From Erythrobacter colymbi (GTDB lineage Bacteria > Pseudomonadota > Alphaproteobacteria > Sphingomonadales > Sphingomonadaceae), in contig NZ_MUYK01000004.1 of the NCBI RefSeq assembly GCF_002155685.1, positions 124,001 through 188,000 on the forward strand: a DNA stretch of 64,000 bases. The letters are read 5' to 3'. Position 1 is the first letter of the stretch. The number at the start of each line of letters is the position of its first letter. The position numbers and the translations under genes were made by a program. The notes beneath the pieces are model-generated. The model did no database searches, had not been told where the DNA came from, and saw only the letters and a program-made list of their open reading frames with translations. This document shows positions 11,191-19,655 of the stretch, one piece after another.

Positions 11191-11226
11191 GGGGGTACGT
11201 TTGATACGTGTATTAGATATACCCCC
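11191..11226. promoter_or_regulatory. GGGGGTA/TACCCCC inverted repeat upstream of the HTH gene
   Basis: Seven-base perfect arms (11191-11197 and 11220-11226) enclose an AT-rich 22-base centre that itself contains the near-palindrome ATACGTGTAT. It lies about 90-125 bases upstream of the ATG of the small HTH gene. It looks like an operator or promoter region, possibly for autoregulation. The factor that binds it is not known. Confidence 0.45.
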
Positions 11227-11261
11227 GCGTCAAGAGGCTCGAGCAAACACGTCGAGCGCCC

Positions 11262-11300
11262 CAAAACGCAAAACGGCCCACCCCTGATAGGGACGGGCCG
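11262..11300 (-). terminator. Rho-independent terminator of ctrA
   Basis: CGGCCC and GGGCCG arms with an inner CCCT/AGGG stem make the hairpin (11274-11300). On the minus strand it is followed by TTTTGCGTTTT. It lies about 30 bases beyond the ctrA stop. Confidence 0.75.
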
Positions 11301-11330
11301 CAAGCGCTGAATGACGATAGCCTGAATGGA

Positions 11331-12026
<696 letters not shown>

Positions 12027-12110
12027 TTCTGTACCCCTGTCTTACCCCTGGTAACCCCCGCTTAGGAGAGGTTGCCGCCTGTTAACCACGCCACTTCTCA
12101 CCAAAAAAGG

Positions 12111-12125
12111 TTAATAAGAAGTTTA
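12111..12125 (-). promoter_or_regulatory. candidate CtrA-binding box upstream of ctrA
   Basis: Read on the minus strand the bases are TAAA, 7 bases, TTAA followed by C. This is one mismatch from the CtrA consensus TTAA-N7-TTAAC. It lies about 85-100 bases before the ctrA ATG, so autoregulation is plausible. Two more isolated GTTAAC half-sites are nearby. Confidence 0.5.
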
Positions 12126-12145
12126 GGTCGTTAACTTTTTGAGGT

Positions 12146-12159
12146 GAGTCTTTCGAGTC
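12146..12159. promoter_or_regulatory. paired GANTC (CcrM methylation) sites upstream of ctrA
   Basis: GAGTC occurs at 12146-12150 and again at 12155-12159. Both fit GANTC, the target of the alphaproteobacterial cell-cycle methylase CcrM. In Caulobacter a ctrA promoter is controlled by the methylation state of such a site. That these sites act on ctrA here is inferred from position. Confidence 0.6.
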
Positions 12160-12229
12160 ACACCTCGGGGCTACGGAAAGATACGGTGCGATAAAGGTTT
12201 ACGGGCCGTCCTTCACATCCGGCAAAATG

Positions 12230-13729
12230 CTAGGATGCGCTGGCGAGCTTCTTGGCGCGGCGGCGTTCGGCGCTGGAGCCGAGGCCGATCGCCTCGCGGT
12301 ATTTGGCGACCGTGCGCCGTGCAAGGTCGAAGCCCTCCTTCTGGAGCATTTCAGCAAGCTGCTGGTCCGACAGGATATTCTTGGCCGTCTCGGCATCGAT
12401 CAGCGCCTTGATCCGCGCCTTGATCGCCGCAGAGGAGGCGCCTTCGCCATCAGCCGACGCCACGCCGCTGGTAAAGAAGTACTTGAGCTCGAAGGTCCCC
12501 CGTTCGCACCACAGGTACTTGTTGCTGGTGACGCGGGAGACCGTGCTCTCGTGCATCCCGATCTGCTCGGCCACTTCGCGCAAGGTCAGCGGGCGCAGTT
12601 CTGAAACGCCGCGGCGGAAGAAGCCGTCCTGCTGCTTAACGATTTCGGCGGCGGTCTTGAGGATCGTCTTCTGGCGCTGGTCCAGCGCGCGAATCAGCCA
12701 GTGCGCATCCGCCAGCTTCTCCTTGAGCCAGCCCTGCGATTCCTTGTTGGTCGCGCCGCGGTTGAGTTCGAGATAATAGCCGCGGTTGACGATCAGGCGC
12801 GGCAGGGTCTCCTCGTTGATCGCGAGGTCCCAGCCGCCGGCCGCATTGGAAGTGAGCAGGATGTCGGGCACCACTGTGCCGGTCTCCGCGGGCGCGAAGG
12901 CGAGGCCGGGGCGCGGATTGTAGCCGCGCAGCTCGCGCAGCATGTCGGCGAAATCTTCGTCATCCACCCGGCACAGGCGCTTCAGCCGCTCGATCTCGCC
13001 GCGCGCGACGAGGTCGAGATTGCTTATGAGCGCGGCCATGCAGGGGTCGTAACGATCGGCCTCGCGCGCCTGGATGGCGATGCATTCGGCAAGGCTGCGC
13101 GCGCCGACGCCCGAAGGATCGAGCGACTGCACCAGCGCCAGCCCCGCCTCGGCCTCGAACAGCTCCACCCCGAGATCGTCAGCCACATCCTCGAGCGGCT
13201 GGGCGAGATAGCCCGCCTCGTCGAGCAGGCCGATAATGTGGCGCGCGATAAAGGCGGTGCGCGGATCATCGGTCAGCGCGCCGATCTGGCCTTCGAGGTG
13301 CTCGGCCAGGGTGACTTCGGCCGCGCGCAGCTGCTCCCAGTCGGGCATCTCGTCGAAATCGCCGCCGCCAGAGCCGGCCGCCGCGCCCCATTCGGCATCG
13401 CGCAGGCTGCGCGCCTCGCCATCGCCCGTGTCCCAATCGCGGTCCACCGAGGCGAGGTCGAGCGGGGCGTCGCCCTCCCCTCCGCCTGCGAGCATCAGCT
13501 GGTCAGCGGTCGCGTCCTCGCCCGCAGGCGCGGCGAGTTCGATCCGCTCGGGCTCGGAAGGCTCTGCCGGGCCGCCCGTGTCGAGCAGCGGATTGGCCTC
13601 CAGCGCTTCGGCGATGAAGGTCTCGATTTCGAGATTGGAGGCCGCCAGCAGCTTGATCGCCTGCTGCAATTGCGGCGTCATCACCAGCGATTGCGACTGC
13701 CGTAAGTCGAGGCGGGGGCCGAGCGCCAT
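12230..13729 (-). CDS. rpoN: RNA polymerase sigma-54 factor RpoN
   Basis: Sigma-54 directs RNA polymerase to -24/-12 promoters that need an AAA activator. The 499-residue protein begins with the Gln-rich activator-interacting region I (MALGPRLDLRQSQSLVMTP) and has an acidic region II at about residues 50-110. It then has the core-binding region and the C-terminal HTH with the RpoN box (ARRTVAKYREAIG) near residues 475-490. The ATG at 13729 is chosen for the family N-terminus; the frame stays open upstream through lptB, where it is only a shadow. It follows lptB by 8 bases, the usual order in proteobacteria; hpf and ptsN, often next, are absent. Confidence 0.97.
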   Translation of the reverse strand: MALGPRLDLRQSQSLVMTPQLQQAIKLLAASNLEIETFIAEALEANPLLDTGGPAEPSEPERIELAAPAGEDATADQLMLAGGGEGDAPLDLASVDRDWDTGDGEARSLRDAEWGAAAGSGGGDFDEMPDWEQLRAAEVTLAEHLEGQIGALTDDPRTAFIARHIIGLLDEAGYLAQPLEDVADDLGVELFEAEAGLALVQSLDPSGVGARSLAECIAIQAREADRYDPCMAALISNLDLVARGEIERLKRLCRVDDEDFADMLRELRGYNPRPGLAFAPAETGTVVPDILLTSNAAGGWDLAINEETLPRLIVNRGYYLELNRGATNKESQGWLKEKLADAHWLIRALDQRQKTILKTAAEIVKQQDGFFRRGVSELRPLTLREVAEQIGMHESTVSRVTSNKYLWCERGTFELKYFFTSGVASADGEGASSAAIKARIKALIDAETAKNILSDQQLAEMLQKEGFDLARRTVAKYREAIGLGSSAERRRAKKLASAS

Positions 13730-13737
13730 CGCAGAAG

Positions 13738-14541
13738 CTAGAGCGTGAAGCTCTCGCCGAGATAAAGCCGCCGCACGTTCTCGTCCGCGACCAGTTCCTG
13801 CGGGGACCCTGCGAACAGCACCTGACCGCCATAGATGATGCAGGCGCGGTCGACGATGTCGAGCGTCTCGCGCACGTTGTGGTCGGTGATCAGCACCCCG
13901 ATGCCGCGCTGCTTCAGGTCCTTCACCAGATCGCGGATGTCGCTGATCGAGAGCGGGTCGATGCCGGCGAAGGGCTCGTCGAGCAGCATGATCGAGGGCT
14001 TGGCCGCCAGCGCGCGGGCGATCTCGCAGCGGCGGCGTTCCCCGCCCGACAACGCCATCGCCGGGCTTTCGCGCAGGCGGGTGAGGCCGAATTCGTCGAG
14101 CAGCCGCTCCAGCTCGGAGGCGCGGGTGGCCTTGTCGGGCTCGACCAGTTCGAGCACACAGGCGATGTTTTGCTCCACCGTCATGCCGCGGAAGATGCTG
14201 GTTTCCTGCGGGAGGTAGCCGAGGCCGAGGATCGCGCGGCGATACATCGGCAGCTTGGTCACATCCTCGCCGTCCATCAGGATGCGGCCCGAATCCGGCT
14301 TCACCAGCCCCATGATCGAATAGAAGCAGGTCGTCTTGCCCGCGCCGTTGGGCCCGAGCAGGCCAAGCACCTCGCCCTTGGCGACGCTCAGCGAAATATC
14401 GGTGAGCACCGCGCGCTTGTCGTAGCTCTTGGCGATCGAGATCACCTCGAGCCCCCTGCCGAGCGGCTGGATGCTGGCGGCGCCGGTCGCCTGGTCGGGA
14501 AGCGTGGTCGTGCTCATGGCTGGATCGGTCTTTAGCATCAT
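13738..14541 (-). CDS. lptB: LPS export ABC transporter ATP-binding protein LptB
   Basis: LptB is the cytoplasmic ATPase that powers lipopolysaccharide extraction from the inner membrane by LptFGC. Of 267 residues, the first 30 are a variable extension. Walker A is GPNGAGKTT, the Q-loop is in LPQETSIFRGMTV, the signature is LSGGERRRCEIARAL, Walker B is SIMLLDEPFAGIDP and the switch His is in LITDHNVRETL. The N-terminus could instead begin at the ATG at 14517. lptC and lptA, often just upstream, are not here; the next gene upstream is divergent. Confidence 0.95.
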   Translation of the reverse strand: MMLKTDPAMSTTTLPDQATGAASIQPLGRGLEVISIAKSYDKRAVLTDISLSVAKGEVLGLLGPNGAGKTTCFYSIMGLVKPDSGRILMDGEDVTKLPMYRRAILGLGYLPQETSIFRGMTVEQNIACVLELVEPDKATRASELERLLDEFGLTRLRESPAMALSGGERRRCEIARALAAKPSIMLLDEPFAGIDPLSISDIRDLVKDLKQRGIGVLITDHNVRETLDIVDRACIIYGGQVLFAGSPQELVADENVRRLYLGESFTL

Positions 14542-14695
14542 GCGAGCCGCAGAAAAGTGGCGACGCGCGTTTGGCAGGATTTTTGCTTACCGGTGCGCTC
14601 TTCGTGCAGCGGGTGGGCAAAGCGCAGGCGATTAGAACGGGTTGCAAGGCGGCCGTTGCGGTTCGCGCAACAATCTGGCGTCCGCGCGCGGCTTA

Positions 14696-14724
14696 TTGCA
14701 ACTGTGCTACAGCTTTGCGATACT
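14696..14724 (+). promoter_or_regulatory. candidate sigma-70 promoter
   Basis: TTGCAA (14696-14701), a 17-base spacer and GATACT (14719-14724) resemble -35 and -10 boxes. A start near 14731 would give a short leader to the small membrane-protein gene with ATG at 14761. Confidence 0.45.
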
Positions 14725-14760
14725 GTCTGCATCATGAACGGCCAGCGGGGAGCGGCGCGA

Positions 14761-15132
14761 ATGGTGAAATCAGACAAAAGGGCCGCGGCACTTCCGGTTG
14801 CCCGCACGCGCGACTGGCGCAAGGCGATGAGCGACCATGTGGCCTATGGCCTGCTGGTCTATACCGCGCTGCAGATTTTCGTGACCGTGAAGGCGCTGTC
14901 CGAAGGTTCCTCGACCGCGCTGCCCTATCTGGCACTGGTCGTGCTGGTCGCAGGGATCATCCCGGTGTGCCGCTGGTTCGAGAAACGCTGGGCCGACCTC
15001 AGCGATGCCGAGGCGAGCGATCCCGCCTTCGCCGCCCCCTTCCGCCGCGACGTGCTGACCCTGTGGTCGCTCGCGATCGGCCTGCCCTTCGGGCTGACGC
15101 TGATCTTCAAGATGCTGTTGGAAGTGTTTTGA
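14761..15132 (+). CDS. small inner-membrane protein, hypothetical
   Basis: This encodes 123 residues from the ATG at 14761, which has GGGGAG 8 bases upstream; an in-frame ATG at 14734 is close to the predicted transcript start and lacks a ribosome site. Three hydrophobic segments are seen (about residues 28-45, 55-75 and 100-120), with basic and acidic patches between them. No family was recognised. It is divergent from lptB and is followed by a long palindromic repeat. Confidence 0.65.
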   Translation: MVKSDKRAAALPVARTRDWRKAMSDHVAYGLLVYTALQIFVTVKALSEGSSTALPYLALVVLVAGIIPVCRWFEKRWADLSDAEASDPAFAAPFRRDVLTLWSLAIGLPFGLTLIFKMLLEVF

Positions 15133-15141
15133 GGATTTGAG

Positions 15142-15376
15142 TTGCGCAGCCGCCTCCGCGGCTGCGTCCTCGGCGCTGTTCCTCCGCTACGCTCCGGGCG
15201 CCTGCGGGCGGCCGTTCGGCCTTGCGGTCGCTAGCGCGACCGATCCCAGCCCGTCACGTAGATGTTCACACTGGTTCGGCCCGCAGGGCCGCGAGCGCAC
15301 GCGCGCGAGCCGCAGGCGCCCCGTGGCGTGAGCCACGGGAACAGCGCCGAGGACAAACCCGCGGAGGCGGGTTTGC
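15142..15376. repeat. nested palindromic intergenic element, copy A
   Basis: The element fills the gap between two convergent genes. Each end carries a hairpin with a 9-bp stem and a four-base loop: 15145-15166 with loop CTCC, and 15354-15375 with loop GGAG. Directly inside them a 16-base perfect inverted repeat (15167-15182 and 15338-15353) links the two ends. The middle holds a 27-base core (15201-15227) that recurs exactly at 57713-57739. Further inverted GGCGCCTGCGG/CCGCAGGCGCC copies lie inside. Confidence 0.85.
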
Positions 15377-15378
15377 AA

Positions 15379-15909
15379 TCAGGAAGCCTGATACCGCTCG
15401 ATTGCCTCGATGGTGATCTGCCGCGCTTCGGCAGCGTTGCCCCACTTGCCGACGCGCACCCACTTTTCGGCCTCGAGATCCTTGTAGTGGGTGAAGAAGT
15501 GCTCGATCTGCTGGAAGATGATGCTCGGCAGGTCGCTGGTCTCGATCACGTCGGCATAATAGGGGAACGTCTCGTTCACCGGCACGCAGATCAGCTTCTC
15601 GTCGCCGCCCTGCTCGTCCTCGAGGTTCAGCACGCCGATCGGGCGGGCGCGCACCACGCAGCCCGGGATGAAGGGCGAACGCGAGATCACCAGCGCATCG
15701 AGCGGGTCGCCATCGGGCGAAAGCGTGTGCGGCACGAAGCCGTAGTTCGCCGGATAGCGCATCGGCGTGTGCAGGATGCGGTCCACGAACAGCGCGCCGC
15801 TTTCCTTGTCGAATTCGTACTTCACCGGCTCGCCGCCGGTCGGCACTTCGATGATCACGTTGAGATCGTCGGGCGGGTTCACGCCGGTGGGAATCTTGTC
15901 GATGCGCAT
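15379..15909 (-). CDS. ppa: inorganic pyrophosphatase (family I)
   Basis: The enzyme hydrolyses pyrophosphate to phosphate and so pulls biosynthetic reactions forward. It is a cytoplasmic, Mg-dependent hexamer in bacteria. The 176 residues match the family length. Visible active-site elements are ExPxGxxxKYE-like EVPTGGEPVKYEFDK, the YPANYGFVPHTL segment and the signature DGDPLDALV with its metal-binding Asp residues. It is divergent from hisS and faces the palindromic element at 15142-15376. Confidence 0.97.
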   Translation of the reverse strand: MRIDKIPTGVNPPDDLNVIIEVPTGGEPVKYEFDKESGALFVDRILHTPMRYPANYGFVPHTLSPDGDPLDALVISRSPFIPGCVVRARPIGVLNLEDEQGGDEKLICVPVNETFPYYADVIETSDLPSIIFQQIEHFFTHYKDLEAEKWVRVGKWGNAAEARQITIEAIERYQAS

Positions 15910-16035
15910 GGATTTTCTCTTCTGATTGAAGCCGCGCGTGTTCGCATGCGGCGGAGAGGTTCGGATAGCGACGCGCTCCCTTAATCACTGCCGCAGGATT
16001 GCGAAAGGGGCTGTGTGGGCCTAATCCGCGCGCCC

Positions 16036-17283
16036 ATGAGCAAGAAGACCCCGCGCCAAACACCTCAGGCCATCCGCGGCACCCAGGACATCTTCGGCGC
16101 CGATGCCGAGGCCTTCGCCTTCGTGGTCGAGACCTTCGAGCGCGTGCGCCGCCTGTACCGCTTCCGCCGGGTGGAAATGCCGGTGTTCGAGAAGACCGAG
16201 GTCTTCGCCCGCTCGCTGGGCGAGACGACCGATGTGGTGTCCAAGGAGATGTATTCCTTCGAAGACCGTGGGCAGGAGAGCCTGACCCTGCGCCCCGAAT
16301 TCACCGCCGGGATTGCCCGCGCCTTCCTCACCAATGGCTGGCAGCAATATGCGCCGCTCAAGGTCGCGACCCACGGCCCGCTGTTCCGCTACGAGCGCCC
16401 ACAGAAGGGCCGCTACCGCCAGTTCCACCAGATCGACGCCGAGGTGATCGGCGCGGGCGAGCCGCAGGCCGATGTCGAGCTGCTGGCGATGGCGGACCAG
16501 CTTTTGCGCGAGCTGGGGATCAATGATGTGACGCTGCACCTCAACACGCTTGGCGACGGCGCGAGCCGCGAGGCGTGGCGGGCGGCTTTGGTGGAATACT
16601 TCCGGGCGGTGAAGGGTGAGTTGTCCGAGGAATCGCAGGAGCGGCTTGAGAAGAACCCGCTGCGCATCCTCGATTCGAAGGACCCGAGGGACAAGCCGTT
16701 CCTCGCCGATGCGCCCAAGATCGACGCGTTCCTGTCGGAGGAGGCGAGCGCCTTCTTCGCGGCAGTGACGTCGGGCCTCGATGCGGCAGGCGTGAAGTGG
16801 ACGCGCGCGGAGAGCCTCGTGCGCGGGCTCGACTACTACCGTCACACGGCCTTCGAATTCATCCCCGACGAAGGCAGCGCCTCGGCCGCCGCGCTGGGTT
16901 CGCAGAGCACGGTGCTCGGCGGCGGGCGCTATGACGGGCTGATGGAATCGCTGGGGGGTGCGCCCACCCCTGCCGTCGGCTGGGCCGCGGGGATCGAGCG
17001 GCTGGCGATGCTGGTGGGGGCGCGGGAGGAAGCGCCTGCGGACCTCATCATTGTGGTCGAAGACGATGCGCGGGTCGCCGAGGCGATCGGGCTGATCGGC
17101 GATGTTCGCAAGCGTGGCTTCACCGCCGAGCTGATCGCCTCCGGATCGCCGCGCAAACGTTACGACAAGGCGGTCAAGCGCGGGGCCGAGGTCATCCTGT
17201 CGCTGCGACCGGAGATGGGCCGCGGCATCACCACCGAAAACCCGGATGCGGGCGTTCTTGGCGCTCTCAAGGCCTACTCTTAG
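16036..17283 (+). CDS. hisS: histidyl-tRNA synthetase
   Basis: This class II synthetase charges tRNA-His. The 415-residue form starts at the ATG at 16036 (MSKKTPRQ); a start at 16015 would add seven residues. Motif 2 is in [20 protein letters not shown], the histidine A motif is [15 protein letters not shown], motif 3 is [12 protein letters not shown], and a C-terminal anticodon-binding domain follows from about residue 325. It heads a rightward translation string followed by prfA and prmC. Confidence 0.97.
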   Translation: MSKKTPRQTPQAIRGTQDIFGADAEAFAFVVETFERVRRLYRFRRVEMPVFEKTEVFARSLGETTDVVSKEMYSFEDRGQESLTLRPEFTAGIARAFLTNGWQQYAPLKVATHGPLFRYERPQKGRYRQFHQIDAEVIGAGEPQADVELLAMADQLLRELGINDVTLHLNTLGDGASREAWRAALVEYFRAVKGELSEESQERLEKNPLRILDSKDPRDKPFLADAPKIDAFLSEEASAFFAAVTSGLDAAGVKWTRAESLVRGLDYYRHTAFEFIPDEGSASAAALGSQSTVLGGGRYDGLMESLGGAPTPAVGWAAGIERLAMLVGAREEAPADLIIVVEDDARVAEAIGLIGDVRKRGFTAELIASGSPRKRYDKAVKRGAEVILSLRPEMGRGITTENPDAGVLGALKAYS

Positions 17284-17289
17284 CCCCCC

Positions 17290-17382
17290 TCGTCACCCTG
17301 GACTTGTTTCAGGGTCCATCGTGCCGCCTCAACTGCGGCCCGAAGCTGCGAAATGGATGCTGAAACAAGTTCAGCATGACGA
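17290..17382. repeat. paired 29-base hairpin element (hisS-prfA gap)
   Basis: Two inverted 29-base arms (17290-17318 and 17354-17382) are separated by 35 bases and match at 24 of 29 positions. Each arm can also fold on itself. The mismatches between arms are mostly compensatory: a CC..GG pairing in the left arm is TG..CA in the reverse complement of the right arm. It nearly fills the gap between hisS and prfA. Confidence 0.85.
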
Positions 17383-17398
17383 GTAAGAGAGCCTGAAA

Positions 17399-18466
17399 AT
17401 GCAAATCCCCCCCGAACGCCTTGACCAGATCGCGCACCGCTTTGCGGAGCTGGAAGCGCGCATGGCGTCCGGCACGCTCGAGGGCGAGGCCTTCGTGCGC
17501 GCCTCGCGCGATTATGCGGAACTCGAACCGGTGGCGAAGATCGCCGCCGAGGTGAAGGCCGCGCGCGAGGAGATGGCGGGGCTCACCGAAATGCTCGCCG
17601 ATCCCGAGATGAAAGCCATGGCCGAGGACGAGCTGGCCCAGATCAAGGCGACCCTCCCCGATCTCGAACGCCGTCTCGCGATCGCGCTGCTGCCGCGCGA
17701 CTCGGCCGACGCCAAGCCTGCCATGCTCGAAATCCGCGCGGGGACGGGGGGCGACGAGGCTGCGCTGTTCGCCGCCGACCTCTACCGCATGTACGAACGC
17801 TACGCCGCCGAACAGGGCTGGAAGGTCGAGCCGGTCAGCGTCAACGCCAGCGACATCGGCGGCTACAAGGAAGTGATCGCAAACGTTACCGGCACCGGCG
17901 TCTTCGCCAAGCTCAAGTTCGAGAGCGGCGTCCACCGCGTCCAGCGCGTGCCCGTGACCGAGAGCGGCGGGCGCATCCACACCTCGGCGGCGACCGTGGC
18001 GGTGCTGGCGGAGCCCGACGAGGTCGACGTGCAGATCGAGGACAAGGACCTCAAGATCGACGTCTACCGGGCCTCGGGCGCAGGCGGCCAGCACGTCAAC
18101 ACCACCGATTCGGCGGTGCGCATCACCCACCTGCCGACCGGCACGGTGGTCACATGCCAGGACGGGCGCAGCCAGCACAAGAACCGCGAGAAGGCGATGC
18201 AGGTGCTGCGCACGCGGCTCTACGACGCCCAGCGCGAGGCCACCCAGGGTGCCGAAGCCGAGGCGCGCAAGGCGATGGTCGGCAGCGGTGACCGCTCCGA
18301 GCGCATCCGCACCTACAACTTCCCCCAGGGCCGCGTCACCGATCACCGCATCGGCCTCACCCTGCACAAGCTCGAGGAAGTGCTCGCCGGGCCGGGCCTT
18401 GCCGAGCTGGTCGACGCCCTGATCGCCGAGGACGAGGGCAAGCGGCTGGCGGCGCTGGCGGAGTGA
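17399..18466 (+). CDS. prfA: peptide chain release factor 1
   Basis: RF1 reads UAA and UAG and triggers peptidyl-tRNA hydrolysis. The 355-residue protein has the catalytic GGQ loop in [20 protein letters not shown] and the stop-codon-reading region with the RF1-type P-x-T tripeptide area just before it. The N-terminal helical domain and the C-terminal [18 protein letters not shown] segment are complete. Its GGQ glutamine is the substrate of PrmC, encoded next. Confidence 0.97.
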   Translation: MQIPPERLDQIAHRFAELEARMASGTLEGEAFVRASRDYAELEPVAKIAAEVKAAREEMAGLTEMLADPEMKAMAEDELAQIKATLPDLERRLAIALLPRDSADAKPAMLEIRAGTGGDEAALFAADLYRMYERYAAEQGWKVEPVSVNASDIGGYKEVIANVTGTGVFAKLKFESGVHRVQRVPVTESGGRIHTSAATVAVLAEPDEVDVQIEDKDLKIDVYRASGAGGQHVNTTDSAVRITHLPTGTVVTCQDGRSQHKNREKAMQVLRTRLYDAQREATQGAEAEARKAMVGSGDRSERIRTYNFPQGRVTDHRIGLTLHKLEEVLAGPGLAELVDALIAEDEGKRLAALAE

Positions 18467-18480
18467 TCGCCCCCTTCACC

Positions 18481-18550
18481 TCCGTTCGCCTCGAGCGAAG
18501 TCGAGAGGCCATGGCGCAAGAGTGTCTCGACTGCGCTCGACACGAACGGA
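18481..18550. repeat. paired 29-base hairpin element (prfA-prmC gap)
   Basis: Two inverted 29-base arms (18481-18509 and 18522-18550) are separated by 12 bases. The inner stem of each arm differs by CC..GG versus TG..CA, a compensated change. The element occupies almost the whole prfA-prmC gap and contains an in-frame ATG at 18522 that should not be taken as the prmC start. Confidence 0.85.
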
Positions 18551-18557
18551 ATTCGGG

Positions 18558-19379
18558 ATGACCGTCGGTGAAGCCATCCGCGCCGCGGTCGAGGCGCTCG
18601 TCCCCGTCAGCGACACCGCGCGGCTCGATGCCGAATTGCTGATGGCGCACCTCTTCGGCGTCACGCGTTCGGAGCTGCTGCTGCGCCATATGCGCGATCC
18701 CGAACCGCCGGGTTTCGCCGCGCTGGTCGAGCGCCGCGCCGCGCACGAACCCGTCGCCTACATCACCGGGCGGCAGCACTTCTATGGCCTCCCCTTGATC
18801 GTCACCCCCGCCACCCTGATCCCGCGCGGCGACAGCGAGACGCTGGTCGAAGCGGCGCTCGCGCTGAGGCCCGAGGCGAAGCGTGTGCTCGATCTCGGGA
18901 CGGGCTCGGGTGCGCTGCTGCTGGCGGTGCTGGCCCATCTGCGCGAGGCGCAGGGCATCGGGATCGACCGCTCGCTCGAGGCCGTGGCCGTCGCGGCGCG
19001 CAATGCCGAACAGCTCGGCCTTCGCCCGCAGGCGCATTTCCGCGAAGGCGACTGGCACGCGGCGGGCTGGGCCGACGATCTGGGCACCTTCGACCTCGTC
19101 CTCTGCAACCCGCCCTATGTCGAGGAAGGCGCCGCGCTCGACCGCCAGGTGGCCGGTTTCGAGCCCGCCACGGCGCTGTTCGCCGGACCCGAGGGGCTCG
19201 ACGATTACCGCATCCTCATCCCGCAGCTGCGCAAGCTGATGAACCCGCAGGCGGCCGCGATTCTCGAAATCGGGGCGAATCAGGCCGCGGCGGTGTCAGC
19301 GCTCGCGGCGGCTTCGGGTTTCTCCGTAGAATTGCGCCGCGACCTCGCCGGGCGCGACCGTGCGCTCGTGTTGACGTAA
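18558..19379 (+). CDS. prmC: release factor glutamine methyltransferase PrmC
   Basis: PrmC methylates the glutamine of the GGQ motif in release factors, using SAM. The 273-residue protein has the helical N-terminal domain, the YITGRQHFYGLP segment, SAM-binding motif I VLDLGTGSGALLL and the hallmark NPPYVEE for glutamine amide binding. The ATG at 18558 is used, since the upstream ATG at 18522 is inside a repeat. Its partner prfA is directly upstream. Confidence 0.96.
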   Translation: MTVGEAIRAAVEALVPVSDTARLDAELLMAHLFGVTRSELLLRHMRDPEPPGFAALVERRAAHEPVAYITGRQHFYGLPLIVTPATLIPRGDSETLVEAALALRPEAKRVLDLGTGSGALLLAVLAHLREAQGIGIDRSLEAVAVAARNAEQLGLRPQAHFREGDWHAAGWADDLGTFDLVLCNPPYVEEGAALDRQVAGFEPATALFAGPEGLDDYRILIPQLRKLMNPQAAAILEIGANQAAAVSALAAASGFSVELRRDLAGRDRALVLT

Positions 19380-19655
19380 AGAGAAAAGCACCGGGAAGGC
19401 TTGGCAAACCGATTTCGCATCGCTACGTCAGGCATTGGACAGACGGATTGCGAAGGGCGCAAACCGCTGGGCCAAGCTCCTGAACTCAGCTGATACCGCC
19501 GTGAGGGCACGCCCCCGGCAGCACGCAGCGCGGAGCACGCGGCACGCTTTGGCATGGCCCAAAGGCAGGGTCAGACGTGACGCTAGGGCAAGGGGTCTGT
19601 TGACCGCGCGAACAATGCTATCTCTCGCGCAGGTCGCTGATAAGGAACACTTTCC
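19380..19655. other. intergenic region upstream of the DUF4167 gene
   Basis: This holds 276 bases with no gene that I can support. One short frame starting at 19435 has no ribosome site and atypical composition. No clear terminator hairpin or strong promoter was seen; a TTGACC at about 19600 has no well-spaced -10 box. Confidence 0.4.

Noticed and set aside
18522..18557. Earlier ATG for prmC
   Set aside because: It lies inside an intergenic repeat and encodes only repeat-derived residues.
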